From positions 1 to 5,803 of the forward strand of contig DAOTTO010000377.1 in assembly GCA_034437895.1 (NCBI GenBank): a stretch of 5,803 bases of DNA, in the 5' to 3' direction. Source of the DNA: JANRLJ01 sp034437895. Lineage in GTDB: Bacteria > Chloroflexota > Anaerolineae > Aggregatilineales > Phototrophicaceae. Position 1 is the stretch's first letter; each line of letters opens with the position of its first letter. Below are positions 1-5,772 of this stretch, piece by piece. Below the pieces are notes generated by a model, which did not search any database, had not been told where the DNA came from, and worked only from the letters and a program-made list of their open reading frames with translations. The position numbers were made by a program, and so were the translations under genes.

Positions 1-758
1 ACGGTCACGATGCTGTATCCCGGTTCCGCGCCGCGATCTGGGGTCGTTTGGCTCATGCCGGGGAAGGCCTGAAACTGTGTCCAACTGCTTAAAGTGCTGC
101 TGTAAAGGATGCCATCGCGCACCATGTCGAGATTTTGATGCACATGTCCAAAGAACACGCCTCTGATGCGATCACGGGCAGGCAGAATCGCCTCATGAAA
201 TGCCTCCCCGTTACGAATCCCCATAAATTGATCGAGCCAAGGAATCCCGACGGCTAGGACATTGTGATGCACCGCAATCACGAGTGGGCGGTCATCCTCC
301 GCGCTGCATAACCCAGAAAGCCATTCGAGTTCGGATTTCGTCATCAATCCAGCCGGAGGATCGGTGGGGCCGTTGCTATCCACACAGATAATCTGTACGC
401 CGTTTACCTCAAAAGCATAATGCAAAGCAGGCTGCGGTTCATCCCGATTCAGCATCAAGCGCTGCAAGGTGGGCGAATCATCATGATTCCCAGCCACATA
501 ATAAACCGGATATTTGATCTCGCTCAGGACTTCCAACGCCGTCAAATAGGCTTCAGCATGAGGATCAAACGCGACATCCCCGGTGTGGAGGACGAAATCC
601 GGCGTAAACGGCAGTTGATTCAATTCTTTGACGAGCGCCTTTGCACCCGCTAGGGGATGAGCCTCGGCATAATCTCTGGAATAAGCCGGATCAGCATTGA
701 TGTGGGTGTCTGAAATATGGATGAATGTGCAGCCGGGATAAAGGGCATTTTCGGTCAT
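1..758 (-). CDS. CpdA-like class III 3',5'-cyclic-nucleotide phosphodiesterase (calcineurin-like metallophosphoesterase), 3' end cut by window edge
   Basis: About 252 residues are visible from an ATG at 758-756, preceded by a strong Shine-Dalgarno (AAGGAGG on the minus strand, about 5 nt upstream). All class III phosphodiesterase motifs are present in order: D-x-H (D17, H19), GD (60-61), GNHD (90-93), the HH pair (164-165) and GHVH (204-207). These residues hold the two-metal centre in this family. From memory, the region around WLDQ (174-177), the GHVHQ-x-LD segment and the late PGYSIV (246-251) align well with E. coli CpdA, which is about 275 residues. Only some 20-40 C-terminal residues are therefore probably missing. 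The expected role is cytoplasmic hydrolysis of cAMP or another phosphodiester. The substrate cannot be read from sequence, and related enzymes often act on other phosphodiesters. There is no signal peptide. The gene is divergent from the protease pair, with 211 bases between start codons. The family call is firm; cAMP specificity is tentative. Confidence 0.9.
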   Translation of the reverse strand, partial: MTENALYPGCTFIHISDTHINADPAYSRDYAEAHPLAGAKALVKELNQLPFTPDFVLHTGDVAFDPHAEAYLTALEVLSEIKYPVYYVAGNHDDSPTLQRLMLNRDEPQPALHYAFEVNGVQIICVDSNGPTDPPAGLMTKSELEWLSGLCSAEDDRPLVIAVHHNVLAVGIPWLDQFMGIRNGEAFHEAILPARDRIRGVFFGHVHQNLDMVRDGILYSSTLSSWTQFQAFPGMSQTTPDRGAEPGYSIVT

Positions 759-912
759 AGAGCCTCCTTGGATGAACACCAGTTTAACATACCCCACCCA
801 TTCGGATAGCTCATTTTTTACCCGATTTAACGGTAGCCTCCCCTGCACATAGGCGGCGCTTTCCCCACGTAGTTATGCGATGATACCCACATCGAATAGA
901 CAATCAAATTTT

Positions 913-941
913 GTAAGGGCGACCTACTGGATCGCCCCTAC
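913..941. repeat. Short intergenic palindromic repeat, copy 1 (GTAAGGGCGA / TCGCCCCTAC)
   Basis: The left arm at 913-922 and right arm at 932-941 pair in 9 of 10 positions around a 9-nt loop, with a single A-C mismatch. The right arm is identical to that of the copy at 1871-1898. The element ends 28 nt before the start codon of the PDZ protease. It is not followed by a T-run, so it does not look like an intrinsic terminator. Hairpins of this GTAGGGGCG type are, to my knowledge, dispersed intergenic repeats in some Chloroflexota and cyanobacterial genomes. It could be such a REP-like element or a leader-RNA hairpin. Confidence 0.75.
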
Positions 942-955
942 CGAAACCATTAATC

Positions 956-961
956 AAGGAG
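956..961 (+). promoter_or_regulatory. Ribosome binding site AAGGAG that sets the start of the PDZ protease
   Basis: AAGGAG lies 8 nt before the ATG at 970. The open frame extends upstream to an ATG at 880, but that extension has no comparable Shine-Dalgarno. It would also translate straight through the palindromic repeat at 913-941. The start at 970 is therefore chosen. Confidence 0.85.
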
Positions 962-969
962 TCCTCAAA

Positions 970-1845
970 ATGGTCGAAGTCCTCAAATCCTTTTCCGATG
1001 CGATGGCAGATACCGTCGCGCAAGCCAGCGCAGGCATCGTGCGCGTCGAAGGGCGTAAGCGTCTCGCCGCAACGGGTATCGTCTGGTCAGATGACGGCGT
1101 AATCGTCACCGCACATCATGTCCTGCGCCGCGATGACGACATTCACATCGTCCTAGCCAACGGCGAGTCTCATGCCGCCACCCTCATAGGCCGCGACCCC
1201 AACAGCGATCTGGCAGTACTGCGCGTTAATGGCACCCTCCAACCGATCCCCAAAGCCCCGGCAGATCAGCCTGTGCGCGTAGGCAATCTCGTTCTGGCAT
1301 TAGGTCGTCCCGGTGAAAGCGTTCAAGCAACTCTCGGTGTGGTCAGCGCCATTGGCAGCGGTCAAATGGACGGCGTGATTCAAACCGATGTGGTCATGTA
1401 TCCGGGCTTTTCCGGCGGGCCGTTGGTCGATGCTTCGGGCTTTGTGCGCGGGATGAACACCTCCGGCTTTATGCGCGGCGTGAGCGTCACCGTATCCACC
1501 GAGAAAATTACTTCCGTCGTCGATGTCCTGCTCAAGCATGGCAAGATGAAGCAAGGTTTCCTCGGCATCGGCGCACAGCCCGTCCGCCTGCGTGAAAATA
1601 TTTCTGAGCAGGTAGGCCAAGAAACAGGTTTGATGCTGGCCTCTGTCGAAAAATCCAGCCCTGCCGAAGCCGCCAACTTGTATGAAGGCGATATTATCGT
1701 CAAGCTCGATGGTCAGCCGACCCGCAACCTCGATGAACTGCTGGCGCTGCTCAATGGAGAGCGCGTAGGCAAGGCCGTCCCCGTGACGATTGTCCGCAGC
1801 GGACAGGTACAAGAAGTGAACGTCACCATCGGCGAAAAGCAGTAA
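970..1845 (+). CDS. HtrA/DegP-like trypsin-type serine protease with C-terminal PDZ domain, no signal peptide
   Basis: The product is 291 residues. The trypsin-like domain spans about residues 15-190 and shows the catalytic triad: H50 in VTAHHVL (the counterpart of VTNNHVV in HtrA), D80 in NSDLAVLRV, and S148 in PGFSGGPLV. IQTD at 137-140 matches the segment that precedes the serine in HtrA proteins. A PDZ domain follows at about 195-288, opening with GFLGIGAQPV and containing the typical SSPAEAANLYEGDII stretch and a final hydrophobic strand. HtrA-family proteases degrade or process misfolded proteins and are normally anchored in or exported across the membrane. Here the N-terminus (MVEVLKSFSDAMAD) is amphipathic with no signal peptide or transmembrane helix, so cytoplasmic action or unusual export must be considered. 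The serine motif reads GFSGGP in place of the common GNSGGP. The gene lies 84 nt upstream of a shorter paralogue, probably in one operon. Peptidase family S1C is a firm call; substrate and location are unknown. Confidence 0.92.
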   Translation: MVEVLKSFSDAMADTVAQASAGIVRVEGRKRLAATGIVWSDDGVIVTAHHVLRRDDDIHIVLANGESHAATLIGRDPNSDLAVLRVNGTLQPIPKAPADQPVRVGNLVLALGRPGESVQATLGVVSAIGSGQMDGVIQTDVVMYPGFSGGPLVDASGFVRGMNTSGFMRGVSVTVSTEKITSVVDVLLKHGKMKQGFLGIGAQPVRLRENISEQVGQETGLMLASVEKSSPAEAANLYEGDIIVKLDGQPTRNLDELLALLNGERVGKAVPVTIVRSGQVQEVNVTIGEKQ

Positions 1846-1870
1846 ATCCATTTATCCCCTTAAACTGACG

Positions 1871-1898
1871 GTAGGGGCGAGGCGCGCTTCGCCCCTAC
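1871..1898. repeat. Short intergenic palindromic repeat, copy 2 (GTAGGGGCGA / TCGCCCCTAC)
   Basis: The arms at 1871-1880 and 1889-1898 are perfect 10-bp inverted repeats around an 8-nt GC-rich loop. The element sits between the two protease genes and ends 31 nt before the second start codon, almost the same position as copy 1 relative to the first gene. No T-run follows, so it is not a canonical terminator. In a transcript covering both genes it would form a stable intercistronic hairpin and could affect mRNA stability or relative expression. A dispersed REP-like element is the alternative. Confidence 0.85.
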
Positions 1899-1929
1899 AC
1901 GCAATCCTTAATTCTACGGAGAAAACCCT

Positions 1930-2559
1930 ATGACCAACATCTTCCAACAACTCAGTGACCAAATGGCGGGTGTCGCCATCCAAGTCCAAAATACACTCGT
2001 GCAAATCACCGACGGACGCGGCAGCATCGGTGCAGGTACAATCTGGCATTCGGATGGCTTAATCGTCACCAACGCGCATGTTGTTATCGAACATGATCGG
2101 CGCGGACTTGTCCAGCAGCGTCAGCTTTCAGTGATTTTGCCCGATGGCCGCACTTTACCCGCCAGCATTCTCGCCATTGATGAGGCCAATGATCTGGCGG
2201 CGCTGGCGGTCAACGCGCAGGATTTACCCGTCATCGAACCCGGCGACTCCCAAGCGCTGCGTCCGGGCGAATGGGTGATGGCGTTAGGGCATCCTTGGGG
2301 CGTGCGTGATTCGATGACGGCAGGTGTCGTGATCGGCGCGGGCAATAATCTGCCCGAAATGCAGCCGGGGCGTGAATGGATCGCGCTGAATCTTACGCTG
2401 CGTCCGGGGCATTCCGGCGGCCCCTTAGTGAATACAGACGGGCATTTAGTCGGGATCAATACCATGATTAGCGGCCCTGAAGTCGGGTTCGCGGTGCCGT
2501 CGCACGTCGTCAAAAACTTTCTTAAAGAGGCACTCGGCGCGGCAGGCACAGTGGTTTAA
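1930..2559 (+). CDS. Short trypsin-like serine protease without PDZ domain, paralogue of the preceding gene
   Basis: The product is 209 residues, from an ATG with GGAG 8 nt upstream (1918-1921). The protease domain fills the whole protein. The triad is H50 in VTNAHVV, D88 in EANDLAALAV, and S162 in RPGHSGGPLV. The end of the domain shows the HtrA-like VGINTMI and VGFAVPS (residues 174-191). The protein stops shortly after, where the upstream paralogue and most HtrA proteins continue into a PDZ domain. Its N-terminus resembles that of the neighbour (FxxxSDxMA), as does the block GxIWxSDGLIVT. There is no signal peptide or membrane segment, so a soluble cytoplasmic protein is predicted. It likely shares a transcript with the upstream gene and ends 65 nt from a convergent gene. 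The serine motif reads GHSGGP. Without a PDZ domain, substrate recruitment or allosteric control must differ from classical HtrA; the two paralogues might form mixed oligomers, but that is speculation. Confidence 0.9.
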   Translation: MTNIFQQLSDQMAGVAIQVQNTLVQITDGRGSIGAGTIWHSDGLIVTNAHVVIEHDRRGLVQQRQLSVILPDGRTLPASILAIDEANDLAALAVNAQDLPVIEPGDSQALRPGEWVMALGHPWGVRDSMTAGVVIGAGNNLPEMQPGREWIALNLTLRPGHSGGPLVNTDGHLVGINTMISGPEVGFAVPSHVVKNFLKEALGAAGTVV

Positions 2560-2624
2560 AGCGATCTATTGAGCCGTGTGCGAGGGTGTAGCCTGAAATA
2601 TTGGATTATTTTGGTTCTGCGGAT

Positions 2625-4172
2625 TCATTCAATATAGCCGAGGGCGCGTAGATGATCTAAAACGTCCGGGCTGACTTCGCTCACGGCGCTGCTTTCGGCA
2701 CGATTCTTTTCCGCTAATGCCACAAACTGCCCGATTTTGGCCTGTAAATCTTGGGTAAGGGTGGCATTCGCACCAGAAATATCTTCTGTCTCGGCGGGAT
2801 CAGCATTAACGTTGAACAATCCTTCCACTTTATCCCCCACCACCGCCAATTTATGCCCGTTTTGATATACACCGCGCCGGATTTGCGTCAGGCGCATTCG
2901 CTCGATCAAAGCCGGATTGCGATGCTCGATCACGTTCAGAAAAGTATGCGGCGGAAACGCTTCCGCGAAAACCAATTCGCCAGCGAGGGGAGATGCACCC
3001 TTGGCAGCGCGAGCGAGTGATAAACCCGTGACATCAATATTCGGATCCGCTTCATCCAGCGGTGGCTTAAGTCCGGCAGCCTCTAACACCGTATGGAAAA
3101 TCCGCCGGGTGGAAATTGTGCTTTTCGCTCGTGCGCTCACTGGGAATCGCTCAGGATAATGAATCACCAGCGGGACATGCACCAATTCCTGATAAACGAC
3201 AAAACTATGCCCAAAAAAGTGATGGTCGCCGTGTCCTTCGCCATGATCGGCAGCGATGATGACCATCGTATCATCAAGCGTACCAGAGCGTTTTAAGTAC
3301 GCCAAAAGCCGCCCTAAATGCGCGTCTTGATAAGCAATTTCCGCATGATAAAAGCCATCAATCACCTCGCGTTCCCACAATGTTAAAGGCGGGTCATCGG
3401 GGCTTGCCCAACGGGCGGCATCCGCGTTAAAACGACGCATGAACTTAAAAGCGGCTTTATCGCGGCTGATTTCCGGCGCGTAGCGGTCTAACATATCTTG
3501 CGGTGGATGATAAGGCAGATGTGCGCCCATCAGGTTTAAGAAGCTGAACAAGGGCTGCTGCCTGCCACCTGCACGGTGCTGACCGAGATAACCGATCAGA
3601 TCGTCGATAGAACGGGCGGTGTTGCCTTTATAATTGACATAGCGCGTCCAGAAAGGGACAAAACGCGGATTCAGCGCCAGCCGAAACAATCTGTCGGATT
3701 GGGCAAAGCGATTACCAACATCACGCGCCAAGCGTTGATAGCGTGTGGAAAGCGTCTGCCGCCAAGCAGGTTGGTGAGACTGAATTGGGCGATTAGGCGC
3801 AGCCCCCGCATAATTATAAAATTCACTAAAACCGCGCTGGAGGCCGTTATTCAATACGCCAACCAAAGGATTATTGCAAAATCCAACCGTGTGATAGCCA
3901 TCGACCTGTAAAATCTCCGCTAAGGTGGGGTAATTGCCAGAAAGCAATCCATTAGCTTGGGTAAGCTGATGTGTACTCGGATATAGCCCCGTAAACATTG
4001 AAGCATGGGCAGGCACTGTCCACTGTGCTGGTGCGATAGCACGCTCAAACAGGGTGGCTTCCGCCGCAAACGCATCAAAATGGGGCGAGGTCTCGCGCCG
4101 ATTGCCATAAATGGAAAGACGATCACGCCGCAGCGTATCGAGAATAATCAGCAGCACATCAGGTTTTTTCAA
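2625..4172 (-). CDS. Alkaline-phosphatase-superfamily hydrolase of the sulfatase fold with a Thr nucleophile position (annotated type: 'sulfatase'), TTG start
   Basis: The product is 515 residues. The fold is clear: the N-terminal VLLIILDTLRRD with metal-ligand D12, the nucleophile loop WTVPAHASMFTG (T52), H218 in MGAHLPYHPP, YQDAHLGRLL (D283), the metal pair D309-H310 in AADHGEGHGDHHFFGH, H322, and the ending LRALGYIE that is common in this family. The classical sulfatase signature C/S-x-P-x-R is replaced by T52-V-P-A-H56. The enzyme therefore cannot carry formylglycine and probably uses Thr directly, as LtaS- and EptA-type transferases and nucleotide pyrophosphatases of the superfamily do. 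A phosphoester or phosphodiester substrate is as likely as a sulfate ester. The start must be TTG at 4172-4170: an in-frame TGA lies three codons upstream (4184-4182), and the next in-frame ATG is M59, past D12 and T52. No strong Shine-Dalgarno is visible. There are no transmembrane segments or signal peptide, unlike LtaS or EptA. The gene is monocistronic within the window, convergent with the proteases and divergent from the M23 gene. Confidence 0.9.
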   Translation of the reverse strand: MKKPDVLLIILDTLRRDRLSIYGNRRETSPHFDAFAAEATLFERAIAPAQWTVPAHASMFTGLYPSTHQLTQANGLLSGNYPTLAEILQVDGYHTVGFCNNPLVGVLNNGLQRGFSEFYNYAGAAPNRPIQSHQPAWRQTLSTRYQRLARDVGNRFAQSDRLFRLALNPRFVPFWTRYVNYKGNTARSIDDLIGYLGQHRAGGRQQPLFSFLNLMGAHLPYHPPQDMLDRYAPEISRDKAAFKFMRRFNADAARWASPDDPPLTLWEREVIDGFYHAEIAYQDAHLGRLLAYLKRSGTLDDTMVIIAADHGEGHGDHHFFGHSFVVYQELVHVPLVIHYPERFPVSARAKSTISTRRIFHTVLEAAGLKPPLDEADPNIDVTGLSLARAAKGASPLAGELVFAEAFPPHTFLNVIEHRNPALIERMRLTQIRRGVYQNGHKLAVVGDKVEGLFNVNADPAETEDISGANATLTQDLQAKIGQFVALAEKNRAESSAVSEVSPDVLDHLRALGYIE

Positions 4173-4217
4173 GGTCGTTATTCAACCAATTCTAAAAGCG
4201 AAACAAAGCTAGGCAAA

Positions 4218-4230
4218 AGGATAGCATCCT
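4218..4230. promoter_or_regulatory. Small perfect dyad AGGAT-AGC-ATCCT in the divergent intergenic region
   Basis: Two 5-nt inverted arms flank a 3-nt spacer, about 45 nt upstream of the TTG start of the minus-strand hydrolase. It could be a half-site operator or a small RNA hairpin in that gene's leader. A dyad this short can arise by chance, so it is noted only because it falls in the shared control region. Confidence 0.2.
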
Positions 4231-4293
4231 GTACCCTACCGCACAATATCGACCTGTAATCAGCCCCAATACAAATTAATTTAACGATATTAA

Positions 4294-4322
4294 TGCACAA
4301 AAAGATCATTTTTGCATATAAT
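4294..4322 (+). promoter_or_regulatory. Sigma70-like promoter for the M23 peptidase gene
   Basis: TATAAT at 4317-4322 is a perfect -10 hexamer. TGCACA at 4294-4299 matches TTGACA at 4 of 6 positions and is exactly 17 nt upstream. Transcription would begin near 4329, giving a leader of about 30 nt before the ATG at 4360. The spacer contains an A5...T5 dyad (4299-4313) around GATCA that might be an operator or just AT-rich curvature. The -10 overlaps the alternative upstream start codon at 4312, which argues against that start. Confidence 0.65.
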
Positions 4323-4346
4323 AGAATATGGCGCAATAAATATCTT

Positions 4347-4352
4347 AAGGAG
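4347..4352 (+). promoter_or_regulatory. Ribosome binding site AAGGAG that sets the start of the M23 peptidase
   Basis: AAGGAG is 7 nt before the ATG at 4360. The frame is open up to an ATG at 4312, but that codon lies inside the predicted promoter and has no Shine-Dalgarno. The start at 4360 is chosen. Confidence 0.85.
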
Positions 4353-4359
4353 CTTCGCT

Positions 4360-5772
4360 ATGCCCACTTACGCAACCTGCCTCGGCTTCGCCTATGACTC
4401 TCCCACTGTAGAATTTCCTGTCCGCATGGGACCTGGCACTACGTTTGACACTGCACCCTTTAAAATTGCAAAAGGGACAGGTAATCTTGAAGTCTTAGAA
4501 GTCCAGCCTGACTCGCAAAATACCGCGAGTGACTTGGGACGTGTTTATAACTGGTTTAAAATTAAATTTCCCAACAGTCAAATTGGTTGGATGCGCGGAC
4601 ACGTCATCGGCATCTCTGGCGATTTTTCCGCCTTTGGCTACGGGAATGTTGCCACGTTGGTGCATGAATACACCCTAACGCGCAATCCCGCTTCCATCCC
4701 GGCTGCTGCTGCTGCACCCGCCGCCAATCCGATGGTACAGGCCGAACAAACTGCCCAACCCGCTAATCCAATGGCGCAAGCAGCGCAGGCAGCACAACAA
4801 CCCGCTGCCGCCCAACCAGAAAAGAAAACTGATAATTCAGCCAAAGAAGCGGAAAAACAAGCCGCCGTCCAAGCCGCCGCGTCCGGTCAGCAGGTCGCCG
4901 CGTCGGGGACTGCGCCCGTCCTCACTGGCACATGGCAGCCCATTCGTCCGGCGCACCCTGCGAAAGCCAAGATTAAGGTATCTAGCGCGGCGAAAGGCCG
5001 CAATGATGGCACAACCGTTGGAACCACAGTGGTAACGACTATCCCCCGTGATACAGTTGTCCCGGTGATCGGTGTTAAGCAAGAAAATCAAGGCCAAAAG
5101 CTGCGCTGGTTACAGGTGAGCTATAACGGGCAGAATGTTTGGGTGCGCGAGGACTTCACCACCATCGAAGGCGACGGCGAAACACATGGTCTACAATGGG
5201 ATTTGTATCCCGCGCCAATGGGCGAAAAACGCTGGTGGATTCGCGGCGTTAACCGCGACCCCAAGAAGGATACTTCAATTTGGGATCACAGTGGTTGGGA
5301 TTTAGGTGCAGCCGTCGGTGAACCCGTCTTATGCGGGCCAGCAGGTGGTGTGGTAGCTAAAGTGTTCGACTGCCCCAAATGCACCCCTGATAAGCCGAGT
5401 GTGATGGATCACGGCTTGAAGGTCGGCGATCCGAGCCTTTTTACCGACGAAGGCTGGGGTTATGGCTACGGCAATTATGTCATCATCACCTATTCCAACG
5501 ACAAACTGCCGCCCTCGACGAAAAATTTCTTAGCCGCGAATGGTTTTCCGGGTGGCGCATTCCATGTCATGTACGCCCATCTCCAAAGACGTACAGTCGA
5601 AGCTGGGCAAATCCTCACGCCCAATCAGCAGATTGGCGCTAATGGCAACAGTGGTAATTCCGAAGGGCCGCATGTGCATCTGGAATGCCGCGCAGACTTC
5701 AGCGACAAGTTCACCCGTTGGGGCGCTATCGAAAAAGGCTTCTTCGATCCGGTAGTCTTGTTCCAACGCTAA
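4360..5772 (+). CDS. M23 (LytM-type) zinc metallopeptidase with two SH3b-like modules and a low-complexity linker
   Basis: The product is 470 residues. An N-terminal SH3b-like module spans about 17-86 (VRMGPGTTFD opening, GRVYNWFKIKF, IGWMRGHVIG). An Ala/Pro/Gln-rich linker follows at about 109-187, and a second SH3b-like module at about 203-268 (KIKVSSAAKGRN, LRWLQVSYNG, VWVREDF). The M23 domain occupies about 280-465. Its zinc ligands are H310 and D314 (HSGWD, the H-x-G-x-D motif) and H440, and its catalytic histidines are H407 (YAHLQ) and H438 (GPHVHLE). Such enzymes cut peptide cross-links in peptidoglycan, and SH3b modules usually bind cell wall. Two insertions break up the M23 core: about 336-365, with a CPKC pair at C338/C341, and about 379-401. 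No signal peptide or membrane anchor is visible from either possible start, which is odd for a cell-wall enzyme. The gene has its own promoter and is divergent from the Thr-type hydrolase. The domain call is firm; the biological target is inferred. Confidence 0.93.
   Translation: MPTYATCLGFAYDSPTVEFPVRMGPGTTFDTAPFKIAKGTGNLEVLEVQPDSQNTASDLGRVYNWFKIKFPNSQIGWMRGHVIGISGDFSAFGYGNVATLVHEYTLTRNPASIPAAAAAPAANPMVQAEQTAQPANPMAQAAQAAQQPAAAQPEKKTDNSAKEAEKQAAVQAAASGQQVAASGTAPVLTGTWQPIRPAHPAKAKIKVSSAAKGRNDGTTVGTTVVTTIPRDTVVPVIGVKQENQGQKLRWLQVSYNGQNVWVREDFTTIEGDGETHGLQWDLYPAPMGEKRWWIRGVNRDPKKDTSIWDHSGWDLGAAVGEPVLCGPAGGVVAKVFDCPKCTPDKPSVMDHGLKVGDPSLFTDEGWGYGYGNYVIITYSNDKLPPSTKNFLAANGFPGGAFHVMYAHLQRRTVEAGQILTPNQQIGANGNSGNSEGPHVHLECRADFSDKFTRWGAIEKGFFDPVVLFQR
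4726..4806 (+). repeat. Imperfect tandem repeat in the linker of the M23 protein (NPMxQAxQxAQxPA unit)
   Basis: Residues 123-135 and 136-149 are two degenerate copies of a 13-14-residue unit beginning NPM and ending in QPA, rich in Gln and Ala. A run of five Ala codons (4702-4716) precedes them. This is typical of flexible spacers between binding and catalytic modules, and its length may vary between strains by slippage or unequal recombination. Confidence 0.6.

Noticed and set aside
420..653. Plus-strand 77-residue open frame opposite the phosphodiesterase
   Set aside because: It is antisense to a frame that contains every class III phosphodiesterase motif.
781..814. Possible minus-strand promoter for the phosphodiesterase gene (TATGTT or TAAACT as -10)
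   Set aside because: The -10 candidates match only 4 of 6 positions and no -35 at proper spacing matches more than 3 of 6. The promoter cannot be placed with confidence.
880..969. N-terminal extension of the PDZ protease from the ATG at 880
   Set aside because: It would translate through the palindromic repeat, has no good ribosome binding site, and adds no signal peptide. The ATG at 970 has AAGGAG at ideal spacing.
1300..1851. A 183-residue open frame on the minus strand opposite the PDZ protease, plus another at 1380-1703
   Set aside because: Both lie antisense to a gene with a full catalytic triad and PDZ domain, show no recognisable motif and reflect that gene's codon bias.
1871..1898. 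Intercistronic hairpin as an intrinsic terminator
   Set aside because: The stem is strong but lacks a downstream T-run on the plus strand, and an equivalent hairpin lies upstream of the first gene. A repeat or leader element fits better.
2121..2549. A 142-residue open frame on the minus strand opposite the short protease
   Set aside because: It is antisense to a well-supported protease and shows no family motif.
2560..2624. Bidirectional terminator between the convergent protease and hydrolase genes
   Set aside because: No stem of useful length followed by a T-run was found on either strand in this 65-nt gap.
3576..3911. A 111-residue plus-strand open frame opposite the Thr-type hydrolase, with further plus-strand frames at 2751-3296 and 4005-4259
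   Set aside because: All are antisense to a 515-residue protein with clear active-site motifs and none has its own recognisable domain.
4638..4844. Minus-strand open frame rich in Ala, Cys and Gly
   Set aside because: This is the reverse complement of the Ala/Gln repeat linker of the M23 protein, so its composition is an artefact.
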